A stretch of 46,971 nucleotides of DNA from Firmicutes bacterium UBA6806 (lineage in GTDB: Bacteria; Bacillota; Clostridia; Peptostreptococcales; Acidaminobacteraceae): positions 1-46,971 of the forward strand of contig DKFC01000028.1 in assembly GCA_002452745.1 (NCBI GenBank), written 5' to 3'. Positions 1 to 8,263 of this stretch are shown piece by piece. The position numbers and the translations under genes were made by a program. Numbering within the stretch: position 1 is the first letter of the stretch; each line of letters opens with the position of its first letter. The notes beneath the pieces are model-generated. The model saw nothing but the letters and a program-made list of their open reading frames with translations. It was not told where the DNA came from and made no database searches.

Positions 1-84
1 TTTCATAAGTTATTTGACACTACCCTCTGTATGATACTATTAAGACGAGAGTGCTACGAAAAAAGTTCCCCTTGGCATCAAAAC

Positions 85-687
85 TCATAATGACAATTTC
101 GTAATATGTTTCTCGAGTGCCGCCATGACCTCTCTATAGTACTGTGGATTTCTAGGTACGAGCATCTCCCTTTCAATAAGGGCATCCTCCGTCTCTCCGA
201 ACAAGACCTTTAATGAAACAGACCTCATGTTCCCATTAATCATCGCTATTAGTTCGCCTATGGGACAGGCCACAATGGCGCTTATTTCATCTGGCGTTAA
301 AGGTTCCGGCACAAATTCATCTACAATGAGCAAATGTACTCTTGAAACCTCTCTGTCATACATCTGGCTCGACATAAATACATCTCTAAAATCCAAAAGG
401 TGATTAAGCGCCTTATAATCGCAGGTTACACCAAGTTCCTCCTCCAATTCTCTCGTGCTCTCAAAAGTTTCCTCACTGCTATAATGCCCTGTACAGGAAG
501 CATCATACGCATTTGGAAAAATCTTTTTTGTCTCTGCCCGCTTTTGAAGAATTATGTCTCCCGTGGTCTTATTATATACCCAGCAATGAAATACATAATG
601 CCACTTTCCGTTTAGATGCACCTTTTCTCTGAGTTCTCTTCCTATATATTGCAACGACTCGTCATATACGCTTAAATACTCTTCCAT
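85..687 (-). CDS. Nudix hydrolase, isopentenyl-diphosphate isomerase-like subgroup
   Basis: This 200-residue protein should hydrolyse a nucleoside diphosphate linked to another group, or act on an isoprenoid diphosphate; the substrate cannot be told. The Nudix box is readable as GHYSSEE...RELEEELGV, with the metal-binding REx(2)EE core intact. Only five residues separate the first Glu from the Arg-Glu pair, against seven in the standard 23-residue box, so the box is two residues short. I chose the ATG at 687 because an AGGGG sits seven bases upstream; an in-frame GTG at 726 has no ribosome binding site. The gene lies after the terminator of the peroxiredoxin gene and is probably transcribed alone. 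The family is clear; the function is not. Confidence 0.8.
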   Translation of the reverse strand: MEEYLSVYDESLQYIGRELREKVHLNGKWHYVFHCWVYNKTTGDIILQKRAETKKIFPNAYDASCTGHYSSEETFESTRELEEELGVTCDYKALNHLLDFRDVFMSSQMYDREVSRVHLLIVDEFVPEPLTPDEISAIVACPIGELIAMINGNMRSVSLKVLFGETEDALIEREMLVPRNPQYYREVMAALEKHITKLSL

Positions 688-800
688 TGGTTTGCCCCTA
701 TTCTGACTTTTCAACTCCAAAGTCACTTATTAAAAGACTGTCTGTTTTATATTTTAGCGTATTTTTCAATTTTTTTCCATAGGCCTCAATGGCTATAGAT

Positions 801-835
801 AAAAAACCCCTTTTCGAAAGGAGGCCGAAAAGGGG
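801..835 (-). terminator. Intrinsic terminator of the peroxiredoxin gene
   Basis: A perfect 10-bp stem (CCCCTTTTCG at 807-816 with CGAAAAGGGG at 826-835) has six A residues on its left, which become a U-run on the minus-strand transcript. Confidence 0.9.
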
Positions 836-922
836 CGTTCTGAACGTATGGGTTCAGTGTTTAACAAGGTATTTCTATAGGTCATTTTTATAGGTTATTT
901 CTATCTGTCTCAACTGCTTCGC

Positions 923-1444
923 CTAAAGCAACGCATCTCCCTCTTCCCAATCCACTGGACAAAGTCCGCCGGTTTGTAAGGCTTTCAAAACCCTCAATGT
1001 CTCATCTACGCTTCTGCCCACATTCAAGTCGTGTACCACGCTGTATCTGACAACACCTTCTGGATCAATGATAAAGAGGCCTCTCAAAGCAATGCCTTCA
1101 TCTTCAATGAGAATTCCAAGATCTGAAGATAACTTTTTAGTCAAATCAGAGCCAAGCGGGAAATTGAGCTTGCCTAAATCACCATTAATCCAAGCCTTAT
1201 GAGAATGCTCACTGTCAATGCTCACACCGAGAATCTCAGCGTCCAGTTCCTTAAACGCATCGAATTTTTTTGAGTATCCAGTGATCTCTGTTGGACATAC
1301 AAATGTGAAATCCAACGGATAGAAAAAGAGTACCAACCATTTACCTTTATAATCACTCAGTGAAACTCGGTCAAATCCACTTCCGTCACCGAGAGCAGTT
1401 GCAATATTAAAATCAGGTGCTTTACGTCCTACTAGTCTTTCCAT
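923..1444 (-). CDS. Typical 2-Cys peroxiredoxin (AhpC/Prx1 type)
   Basis: This cytoplasmic thiol peroxidase of 173 residues reduces hydrogen peroxide and organic hydroperoxides. The peroxidatic cysteine is Cys50 in FTFVCPTE and the resolving cysteine is Cys162 in GGLCPVDW, so both catalytic cysteines of the 2-Cys class are present. The length is slightly under the usual 185-200 residues. The start follows AGGAGG with normal spacing. No AhpF or thioredoxin gene is adjacent, so its electron donor must be coded elsewhere. The promoter carries a PerR-type box, which points to peroxide induction. The gene ends in a strong terminator and is probably monocistronic. Confidence 0.95.
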   Translation of the reverse strand: MERLVGRKAPDFNIATALGDGSGFDRVSLSDYKGKWLVLFFYPLDFTFVCPTEITGYSKKFDAFKELDAEILGVSIDSEHSHKAWINGDLGKLNFPLGSDLTKKLSSDLGILIEDEGIALRGLFIIDPEGVVRYSVVHDLNVGRSVDETLRVLKALQTGGLCPVDWEEGDALL

Positions 1445-1482
1445 TTTAATCCTCCTAAAGTCTCTTTGTTAACTCTAAAAAG

Positions 1483-1511
1483 ATTATATCACAAATTGTA
1501 ATAATTACAAT
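1483..1511 (-). promoter_or_regulatory. Promoter of the peroxiredoxin gene with PerR-type box
   Basis: The -10 is TATAAT (1483-1488 on the complement) and the -35 is TTGTAA (1505-1510), 16 bases apart. The -35 lies inside a perfect 17-bp palindrome, ATTGTAATAATTACAAT (1495-1511). This fits the 7-1-7 PerR box TTATAATNATTATAA with one symmetric change per arm. A repressor bound here would block RNA polymerase. Confidence 0.75.
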
Positions 1512-1576
1512 ATGAATTTGATTATCATTTGTGACTTTTTTGTAAATCGCCTCTAATTTATGAGTTGTCCCTGTTG

Positions 1577-2752
1577 CTACTGTACCGTTTTAACCTTTGA
1601 TTTTGAATAGACATCAAATGCAACCGCCGCAAGGAGTACTAAACCTTTTACAATCTGTTGCCAAAAAACACTAATTCCCATAATAGACATCCCGTTATTG
1701 AGGATTCCCATGATAAAACCGCCGATAATTGCGCCCATAATCGTCCCAACACCACCAGTTGCAGAAGCGCCGCCTATGAAGCATGCCGCAATGGCATCCA
1801 GTTCAAATCCATCACCCGCTGTTGGTGAAGCTGAGTTGAGCCTTCCAGCAAAGACAATGCCCGCAACTGCTGCCAACAACCCCATGTTGGCATAGACCCA
1901 AAACAAAATCCGTTTGGTCTTAATACCTGAAAGGGCTGCCGCTTTTTGATTGCCCCCCATGGCATATATATGTCTCCCCACAATGGTCTTATTGGTGAGA
2001 AAACTGTAGATGATGATTAAAACGCCTAGTAAGAGCAGTATAATTGGAAGACCGTTGGCTAATGCCAGCCAGTATGAAAACAGGATGATTACAAGGGAAA
2101 CCACCGCTAGCTTAGTGGCAAATAATCCAAAAGACGTCACTTCAAAATCGTATTTCAGTTTGTCCTTTCGAATGGAAAGGTTCATAAAGATGTAGACTAC
2201 AGCAAAGACAATCCCCACTGCAACCGTTGTTATATGAACGCCTGATCCACCACCGATAAAGTCTGGCAAGAATCCCGAGGCTACTTTAGTATAGGTTTCG
2301 GGCAGCAAGACAGTCTGTCCTTTTAAGATGATGTTGTTAATCCCCCTAAACAGAAGCATCCCTGCCAGCGTCACAATAAAAGGCGGGATATTGACATAGG
2401 CTATCCAGAACCCCTGCCACATACCTGCCATAAGACCTGACACAAGGCCTAGAAGCATGGACAACCAAACTGGAAGACCAAACGTCACACTGAACAGAGC
2501 GGACAGAGCACTGACAAACGCAACAATGGACCCAACTGAGAGGTCGATGTTGCCGCCTGTTAAGATACAGAGTAACATCCCAATGGCTAAAATGAGGATG
2601 TAGCTGTTCTGAAGAATCAACCTGGAGACATTGATCGGCTTAAGTAAAATGCCTCCTGTTAGAATTTGAAACATTCCAATAATAACAATCAGCGCTATCA
2701 GCATGGAATATTGCTTCATATTTTGTTTAAAGATGTCCTTGATTCGTTCCAT
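1577..2752 (-). CDS. gguB: Monosaccharide ABC transporter permease (GguB/MmsB type)
   Basis: This integral membrane permease of 391 residues moves aldoses across the cytoplasmic membrane. It is very hydrophobic, with about ten or more segments, and contains the sugar-permease signature GNIDLSVGS near residue 67. Its start overlaps the end of gguA by 26 bases and follows GGAGG, indicating translational coupling. The N-terminal region (QYSMLIALIVIIGMFQILTG) resembles GguB/MmsB partners of ChvE more than XylH. In this context xylose, arabinose, glucose or galactose are the probable substrates. It is the last gene of chvE-gguA-gguB. Confidence 0.88.
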   Translation of the reverse strand: MERIKDIFKQNMKQYSMLIALIVIIGMFQILTGGILLKPINVSRLILQNSYILILAIGMLLCILTGGNIDLSVGSIVAFVSALSALFSVTFGLPVWLSMLLGLVSGLMAGMWQGFWIAYVNIPPFIVTLAGMLLFRGINNIILKGQTVLLPETYTKVASGFLPDFIGGGSGVHITTVAVGIVFAVVYIFMNLSIRKDKLKYDFEVTSFGLFATKLAVVSLVIILFSYWLALANGLPIILLLLGVLIIIYSFLTNKTIVGRHIYAMGGNQKAAALSGIKTKRILFWVYANMGLLAAVAGIVFAGRLNSASPTAGDGFELDAIAACFIGGASATGGVGTIMGAIIGGFIMGILNNGMSIMGISVFWQQIVKGLVLLAAVAFDVYSKSKVKTVQ

Positions 2753-4295
2753 GTTTTGCCTCCAAACGTCTTGTGCTTTTTAGGATACACGCCATGATGC
2801 TCTCCTGAGTCGCCTCTTGGCGGTTCATTTCGCCGACAAACCGGCCTTCGTTCATAATGTAGACACGATCACATATGCCCAGTATTTCTGGCAGTTCCGA
2901 TGAAATCACGATAATTGCCCTTCCCTCATCTGCCAACTTGTTGATGATGGTGTATATCTCATATTTAGCCCCCACATCAATTCCCCTTGTGGGCTCATCT
3001 AAAATCAAAACTTCTGGCTCTGAAAAGATCCACTTGCTCAAAACGACTTTTTGCTGGTTTCCGCCAGACAGATTCCCGGCCTTCTGGTAGATGCTTGAGG
3101 CCTTGATGTTAAATTTCTTTTTATACTCATCTGCAACAATGCGTTCCCGATTGTCATTAACCACCAATCCACGGCTTATTTTACCTAGGTTTGCCATGGT
3201 GATATTGCGCCGAATATCGTCTATGAGAACCAGTCCAGCGTGTTTTCTATCTTCTGTCACGTAGGCCATGCCGCTGGCGATTGCCTGTTTGACATCTTTA
3301 ATTTCAAGGGGTTTTCCATCTTTGTAGACCTCTCCTGTGATTTTCTTGCCGTAGGCCTTGCCAAATAGACTCATGGCAAGCTCAGTTCTACCTGCCCCCA
3401 TAAGTCCTGCGATTCCAACAATTTCACCTCTTTTGACATTGAAACTCACATGGTCTATCTTCACCCTCGACTCATCATTTTCGTCATAAACCGTCCAGTC
3501 TCTCACCTCGAAAAAAACGTTCCCAGTATTTGGAATCCGCTTCGGAAACCGATCCACAAGGTCACGTCCAACCATGCCTTTGATGATTCTTGCCTCTGTG
3601 ATATCCGCTTTTTCAGACAGCGTTTCAATGGTGCTGCCATCTCTTATTACAGTGATTCGATCTGAAATTTTTGTGACCTCGTTCAATTTATGTGAAATAA
3701 TGATGCAGGAAATGCCTCTCTCTTTATTGATTTTCGTGAGTAAATTGAGCAAATGCTCTGAATCGTCATCGTTTAACGCCGCTGTTGGTTCATCCAGTAT
3801 CAGCAGCTTGACGTCCTTTGACAGAGCCTTTGCAATTTCAACCAGCTGTTGCTTGCCCACTCCAATATCTCTCACCAGAGTGTTATGATGTGCTTTTAAC
3901 CCTACCATTTCAATCAGTGCCTGCGCTTTTTTATGTGTCTCATTCCAGTTGATAACCCCTTTGACAGCGCATTCGTTTCCCAAAAAAATATTCTCAGCGA
4001 TGTTCATATAGGGACTGAGTGCCAATTCCTGATGGATGATGACAATTCCCTTTCGCTCGCTTTCCTTAATATCTCTAAAAGCACAGAGCTCCCCGTCAAA
4101 ATAGATATCGCCACTGTAGCTCCCATGCGGGTATATGCCGCTCAATACACTCATAAGAGTGGATTTTCCCGCTCCATTTTCACCTACCAGTGCATGAATT
4201 TCGCCTTTTTTGACGTCCAAATTGACTTGATCCAGTGCCTTGACACCTGGAAAGAGCTTTGTGATGTTTTTCATTTGAAGAATGTACTCAGACAT
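2727..4295 (-). CDS. gguA: Monosaccharide ABC transporter ATP-binding protein (GguA/MmsA type)
   Basis: This 522-residue protein has two fused ABC domains that power sugar import, as is usual for pentose and hexose importers. In the first half, GENGAGKST is the Walker A, VGKQQLVEIA the modified signature and LLILDEPTAAL the Walker B. In the second half the Walker A is the degenerate GLMGAGRTE that is typical of this family, followed by LSGGNQQKV and LILDEPTRGIDVG. One active and one degenerate ATP site is therefore expected. The start follows AAGGAG. It lies between chvE and gguB, and a stem-loop in the chvE-gguA gap may lower its expression relative to chvE. Confidence 0.93.
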   Translation of the reverse strand: MSEYILQMKNITKLFPGVKALDQVNLDVKKGEIHALVGENGAGKSTLMSVLSGIYPHGSYSGDIYFDGELCAFRDIKESERKGIVIIHQELALSPYMNIAENIFLGNECAVKGVINWNETHKKAQALIEMVGLKAHHNTLVRDIGVGKQQLVEIAKALSKDVKLLILDEPTAALNDDDSEHLLNLLTKINKERGISCIIISHKLNEVTKISDRITVIRDGSTIETLSEKADITEARIIKGMVGRDLVDRFPKRIPNTGNVFFEVRDWTVYDENDESRVKIDHVSFNVKRGEIVGIAGLMGAGRTELAMSLFGKAYGKKITGEVYKDGKPLEIKDVKQAIASGMAYVTEDRKHAGLVLIDDIRRNITMANLGKISRGLVVNDNRERIVADEYKKKFNIKASSIYQKAGNLSGGNQQKVVLSKWIFSEPEVLILDEPTRGIDVGAKYEIYTIINKLADEGRAIIVISSELPEILGICDRVYIMNEGRFVGEMNRQEATQESIMACILKSTRRLEAKHGTNQGHL

Positions 4296-4310
4296 TGCAA
4301 TCTCCTTACA

Positions 4311-4351
4311 AAATGGACGCTATAGCAGTGATGCGTCTACAGCGTCCATTT
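4311..4351 (-). repeat. Stem-loop between chvE and gguA
   Basis: A perfect 11-bp inverted repeat (AAATGGACGCT at 4311-4321 and AGCGTCCATTT at 4341-4351) surrounds a 19-base loop. No long U-run follows on the transcript, so it looks more like a processing site or 3' stabiliser for chvE mRNA than a full terminator. Such elements often keep binding proteins more abundant than their membrane partners. Confidence 0.7.
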
Positions 4352-4387
4352 ATGACTTTATTCCTGTATCCTAGATAAGATGGGGGA

Positions 4388-5452
4388 TTATTTTAATTGA
4401 TCTTCTGTGTAATATCCTGAATCAATCAACAGTTCCTTGTAGTTATTGACATCAGCAAATACAGGCTCACATAAATACGATGGTACAATTTTAACGCCAT
4501 TGTCGTATGTTTTTGTGTCATTTACAGGTGGTTCAGTTCCCTTCATAATAGCTTCTACCATTTCAACCACTTTTGCAGCAAGTGTTCTAGTGTCTTTGAA
4601 AACCGACATGGATTGTTCACCTGCTATGAGCATCTTGACGTTGGTTGTGTCGCAGTCTTGTCCAGTTAGAACTGGGAACGGCTTGTCTGCACTGCCGTAT
4701 CCTGCTGCCTTTAATGATGCTACAATTCCCTGTGCCAAACTGTCATTTGGAGAGAGAACCACGTCTACAGGTTCATCTGCATAGTATGCAGTCAAAAGGT
4801 TATCCATTCTCGCTTGAGCACTTTCTGACTTCCAGCCGAGAATTGCGATTTGCTCCATGTCTGTTTGACCTGATTTAATCACCAAAGTTCCATTGTCGAT
4901 GTATGGTTTAAGGGTATCCATCGCACCGCCGTTGAAGAAATATGCATTGTTATCATCTGGAGACCCGCCAAAGACTTCCATAGTCAAAGGGCCCGCAGTT
5001 CCCTTATCAAGGCCGAGCGCCTCAATTATATATTTCCCTTGAATAACCCCAACTAAGTAATTGTCGAATGTTGCGTAGTAATCCACATGTTCGCTTCCCT
5101 TGATTAAGCGGTCATATGCAATGACTTTAATGCCGTCTTTTGCAGCTTCATCTAAAACCCCTTTAAGTGCTTCGCCGTCAATTGAGGCAATTACTAAAAC
5201 TTTACAGCCTTTTGTAATCATGTTTTCGATGTCTTTTATCTGCTGATCCACAGAATCCTCAGCGTATAAAAGTTCAACAGAATACCCTTTTTTCTCAAGT
5301 TCAGACTTCATATTTGCGCCGTCTTGATTCCATCTTTGAAGTGATTTAGTCGGCATGGAGACGCCGATTAAATTAGCTTCCTGTTTGGCACATCCAGTGA
5401 ACAAGGACACCAGCATCACTAGAACTAGCAATAAAACACTGACTCTTTTCAT
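4388..5452 (-). CDS. chvE: ChvE-like sugar-binding lipoprotein
   Basis: This 354-residue extracytoplasmic binding protein captures sugars for GguA-GguB. A signal peptide ends in the lipobox LFTGC, with Cys21 as the lipidated residue. Near the N-terminus IGVSMPTKSLQRW, further on YATFDN and FGGSPDDNNAYFF, and at the C-terminus VPSYL...GYYTEDQLK match the ChvE / multiple-monosaccharide binding protein pattern closely. The start is preceded by AGGGAGG. It is the first gene of the transporter operon and so sets where the promoter must lie. ChvE proteins bind several aldoses, so xylose specificity is suggested by the neighbours but not proven. Confidence 0.92.
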   Translation of the reverse strand: MKRVSVLLLVLVMLVSLFTGCAKQEANLIGVSMPTKSLQRWNQDGANMKSELEKKGYSVELLYAEDSVDQQIKDIENMITKGCKVLVIASIDGEALKGVLDEAAKDGIKVIAYDRLIKGSEHVDYYATFDNYLVGVIQGKYIIEALGLDKGTAGPLTMEVFGGSPDDNNAYFFNGGAMDTLKPYIDNGTLVIKSGQTDMEQIAILGWKSESAQARMDNLLTAYYADEPVDVVLSPNDSLAQGIVASLKAAGYGSADKPFPVLTGQDCDTTNVKMLIAGEQSMSVFKDTRTLAAKVVEMVEAIMKGTEPPVNDTKTYDNGVKIVPSYLCEPVFADVNNYKELLIDSGYYTEDQLK

Positions 5453-5489
5453 TTTTATTCCTCCCTGTATTTCTAATGGTTACAAGCAC

Positions 5490-5518
5490 ATCATATCCCA
5501 TGATGCCCTCTGGTTGAA
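5490..5518 (-). promoter_or_regulatory. Candidate promoter of chvE-gguA-gguB
   Basis: The -10 reads TATGAT (5490-5495 on the complement) and the -35 reads TTCAAC (5513-5518), 17 bases apart. The poor -35 would suit a promoter that needs an activator such as the nearby YesN-type regulator. No clear catabolite (cre) site was seen. Confidence 0.4.
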
Positions 5519-5569
5519 TAGACCGTTTTATCCTTTGCTAGCACAGATTTAATCCTCACGTGTATACAT

Positions 5570-5612
5570 AAAAAAAGAACTGGAAAAATTTCATGTCAAT
5601 TTTCTCCAGTTC
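5570..5612 (-). terminator. Terminator of the sugar-sensing operon (after xylF)
   Basis: GAACTGGA (5577-5584) pairs with TCCAGTTC (5605-5612), extended by A/T pairs. Seven A residues on the left give a U-run on the minus strand. It separates the sensor operon from chvE. Confidence 0.85.
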
Positions 5613-5628
5613 AAACAATTAAATTCAA

Positions 5629-6696
5629 TTAGTCCTCGGGCCACTGATCCCTAGGTATGTTTCTATAGACTTCTTCCTTCGTGTGAAACCCATCCTTAAT
5701 AACCGTTTCCGCCAGATTGTCCTTCGTGACCAAGTAAGGAGTGACACTGACATACGGTACATCCCTTTCACCATCGTTTATTAGAACATCCGTCTGTTCA
5801 GACATATCGAAGGCATCTCCTTGAATTGCCATAGCCCATGCAATTTCCGCCGCCTTCTGAGCAAGCGTCTTTATGGGCTTGTAAATAGTTACATACTGAG
5901 TTCCCTCGACGATTCTCTGACAGGCAGAGAGGTTGCCGTCGTGTCCAACCACAATCACCTGAGAGGCTAGCTGCCTCTCCAAAAGCGCTTTGATTGTCCC
6001 CTCTGCCAGGTCGTCGTTGCCGCCGATAATCCCGTCGATTTCCACCCCTTCATTAATGAGTTCTGCAACAGCATTATATGCATAGATTTCACGCCAGTCC
6101 TCTGCCCAAATTTCCTTGACGATTCGAATTTCTCCAGACGTCACTTTAGGACTGATGGCAGACATATAGCCCTCATTGAACATAAAGGAGTTGTTGTCCT
6201 TTGGCGAGCCATTGATGATGACATAATTGCCCTCCGGCACTTTTTCCACAAGCGCATTTCCCATGAGCCGTCCCACTTCTATGTTGTCAAATGACAAATA
6301 GGCATCCACATCGCCATATCTTGCCAGCCTGTCATATGAGATAACCTTGACACCACTTCTCTTGGCTTGTTTTAGAGCCTGACCGATATCTTCCTTATCG
6401 TATGGAATGATGACAATAACATCGACGCCCATGTCCACCAGCTCCCTCACCTGCTTACTCTGCAATTCCGCATTTTCGTTTGCATTTTTGACGACAACTT
6501 CCGCGCCCAACTCTTTTGCCTTTGCCACAAAGATATCCCGATCCTTCTGCCATCTTTCAATCACAAGGGAGTCCACCATAAATCCAATTTTAATCTGGTC
6601 GTCATCCTGCGGCTTTTCAGCAGCACATCCAGCTATGTAAACTGCCAGAATCACCGATATCAGCAGAACAATAACCCTCTTGTCATCTGCTCTCAT
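5629..6696 (-). CDS. xylF: XylF-like D-xylose-binding lipoprotein
   Basis: This 355-residue periplasmic-type binding protein belongs to the XylF family. RWQKDRDIF near the start of the mature protein, IIPYDKEDI, ISYDRLARYGDVDAYLSFDN and NGSPKDNN match XylF positions that surround the xylose pocket. A lipobox ends at Cys24 (VYIAGC). I chose the ATG at 6696 because GGGGGAG lies just upstream and a proper signal peptide follows; a longer upstream reading frame exists. It overlaps the response regulator gene by 14 bases, so it is co-transcribed with the sensor system, not with gguA-gguB. It may feed GguAB, or present xylose to the kinase. Confidence 0.88.
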   Translation of the reverse strand: MRADDKRVIVLLISVILAVYIAGCAAEKPQDDDQIKIGFMVDSLVIERWQKDRDIFVAKAKELGAEVVVKNANENAELQSKQVRELVDMGVDVIVIIPYDKEDIGQALKQAKRSGVKVISYDRLARYGDVDAYLSFDNIEVGRLMGNALVEKVPEGNYVIINGSPKDNNSFMFNEGYMSAISPKVTSGEIRIVKEIWAEDWREIYAYNAVAELINEGVEIDGIIGGNDDLAEGTIKALLERQLASQVIVVGHDGNLSACQRIVEGTQYVTIYKPIKTLAQKAAEIAWAMAIQGDAFDMSEQTDVLINDGERDVPYVSVTPYLVTKDNLAETVIKDGFHTKEEVYRNIPRDQWPED

Positions 6697-8254
6697 GAAT
6701 CTCCCCCAAGTACGCTTTTTTTTCGTATTGCATGTATTCAGTGGGCATTTTCCCAGTCTGTTTTTTGAAAATTCTGCTGAAGTAGTTGGGATCACTATAT
6801 CCCACTTCATAGCAAATTTCCTTGACCGTCTTATTGCAACGCTTCATTAAGTCCTTGGCATGAGATATTCTTATATGAGTCAAATATTCTATAAAAGTCT
6901 GCCCGATATCCTCTTTGAACAATCTGCTCAAGTACTGCGGACTCACATTTAAACTTCTGGAAACCCCTTCCAAAGTCACTTCTGTTGCATACTCCATCTC
7001 GATAATTCGCTTGGACTTCTCCACTAAATAGGAACATTTTTGATTCTTTTCAAGATTGATTTTCTCGATGATATATTTAATTCGATTCACAATCCATCTC
7101 TGCAAGTCCTGTTGATTGTCAATCTGAATGCAGTCATTGAGATAGGACTCATATCTGAGGACAGCATCTGGGGTAACCCCCTCATCCTGCGCCACTTTAT
7201 AGATGAGCACCACCAGTTCCAATATCCGCTCTCTGTTTTCGGCAATAATCTGATAAATCTCATCAAAACATTTAATCGCCTTATTGAGTTGCCCCTTTTC
7301 CACGGCATCTGTGAGGTTTCTTTGCATCTTAATCAGCGCTTCGTGACAGTCGTTTCGAGCATATAGATCCTCCACATGAACCACTGTGTCCTGTTCTGCT
7401 CTGTAGAGGGACTTTTGAGCCTGTCCATAGGAATAGTAGAGTTCCTTCACCGCTTGAATCGAACCGATTCCAATTGTGCACTTAATTCCCGTGAGCCTTT
7501 CAATTTCATGTCTAAGGCATTCGCCCAGCTCCATGCTGTCCACTCGATGTTCATAATCAGTTCCCACTTTTCGCTTGGGGTTGAACACAATAATCTTGTT
7601 GAACATCAAAGGGCCAATTAATGCACTGGTCTTATATTTAATGAGGTCTCTGATCTGCTGATAGTGCTCATGAAGCGACAGCGCCTCATCTGATCTTAAC
7701 TGTAAAATCATCATATATCCATAATCACATTCCACATCCAACAATTTAAAATACCGATGCAGTTCGTTCACATCACAGCTATTACTCATTACAGCATAAA
7801 TAAATGAATTTTCTATATAGGGCACCATTTTTTGAAGTTTTTCCATAGTCGCCAACTCTTGCTCTCGTTGCTTTTGCTCCTCGGATATCTCCAAAGTCAA
7901 TTGATCTAAAATATCATTAAGGCGATGTCGATTGATGGGCTTTAGGAGGTAATCGCTAACCCCTAGCTGCACCGCCTGTTTTGCAAATTCAAACTGCTCA
8001 TACGCGGAAATAATGACAAACCTCACATGAGGTGACAGGTGTTTAATCTCCCGAATCGCATCAATCCCAGAAATTCCTGGCATGCGTATGTCCATAAAGA
8101 CAATATCAGGTTGTAGTCGTTTAGCCTTATCAATGGCCTCTCTTCCTGTATTTGCAGTGCCGCAGACAGTTACATCCCCCTGACGCTTCTCAATGATAAA
8201 TTTCACTGCGTCCAATACAATTTGTTCATCATCAACAACCAATACTCTAAACAT
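6683..8254 (-). CDS. YesN-type response regulator (receiver + AraC DNA-binding domain)
   Basis: This 523-residue protein begins with a receiver domain (DD at 8-9, phosphoacceptor Asp55 in FMDIRMPG). A long middle region of about 280 residues follows. An AraC/XylS two-helix-turn-helix domain ends the protein (about residues 415-510; YLSRLFKEDIGQTF and VGYSDPNYFSRIFKKQTGKMP). The family typically activates sugar-uptake genes after phosphorylation by a LytS/YesM kinase. The kinase gene ends nine bases upstream, and xylF follows with a 14-base overlap. Probable targets are the chvE promoter and perhaps xylA, both of which have poor -35 elements. Confidence 0.93.
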   Translation of the reverse strand: MFRVLVVDDEQIVLDAVKFIIEKRQGDVTVCGTANTGREAIDKAKRLQPDIVFMDIRMPGISGIDAIREIKHLSPHVRFVIISAYEQFEFAKQAVQLGVSDYLLKPINRHRLNDILDQLTLEISEEQKQREQELATMEKLQKMVPYIENSFIYAVMSNSCDVNELHRYFKLLDVECDYGYMMILQLRSDEALSLHEHYQQIRDLIKYKTSALIGPLMFNKIIVFNPKRKVGTDYEHRVDSMELGECLRHEIERLTGIKCTIGIGSIQAVKELYYSYGQAQKSLYRAEQDTVVHVEDLYARNDCHEALIKMQRNLTDAVEKGQLNKAIKCFDEIYQIIAENRERILELVVLIYKVAQDEGVTPDAVLRYESYLNDCIQIDNQQDLQRWIVNRIKYIIEKINLEKNQKCSYLVEKSKRIIEMEYATEVTLEGVSRSLNVSPQYLSRLFKEDIGQTFIEYLTHIRISHAKDLMKRCNKTVKEICYEVGYSDPNYFSRIFKKQTGKMPTEYMQYEKKAYLGEIHESR

Positions 8255-8263
8255 CTTAGCCCC

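Noticed and set aside
14..40. TTGACA near the window start as a plus-strand promoter
   Set aside because: No good -10 at 16-18 bases and no plus-strand gene follows; it lies downstream of the Nudix gene.
3933..4325. 130-residue plus-strand frame opposite gguA
   Set aside because: Mirror of a well-supported ATP-binding protein; composition follows the antisense of its codons.
7040..7366. Plus-strand frame of 108 residues opposite the response regulator
   Set aside because: Antisense to a conserved coding region without ribosome binding site.
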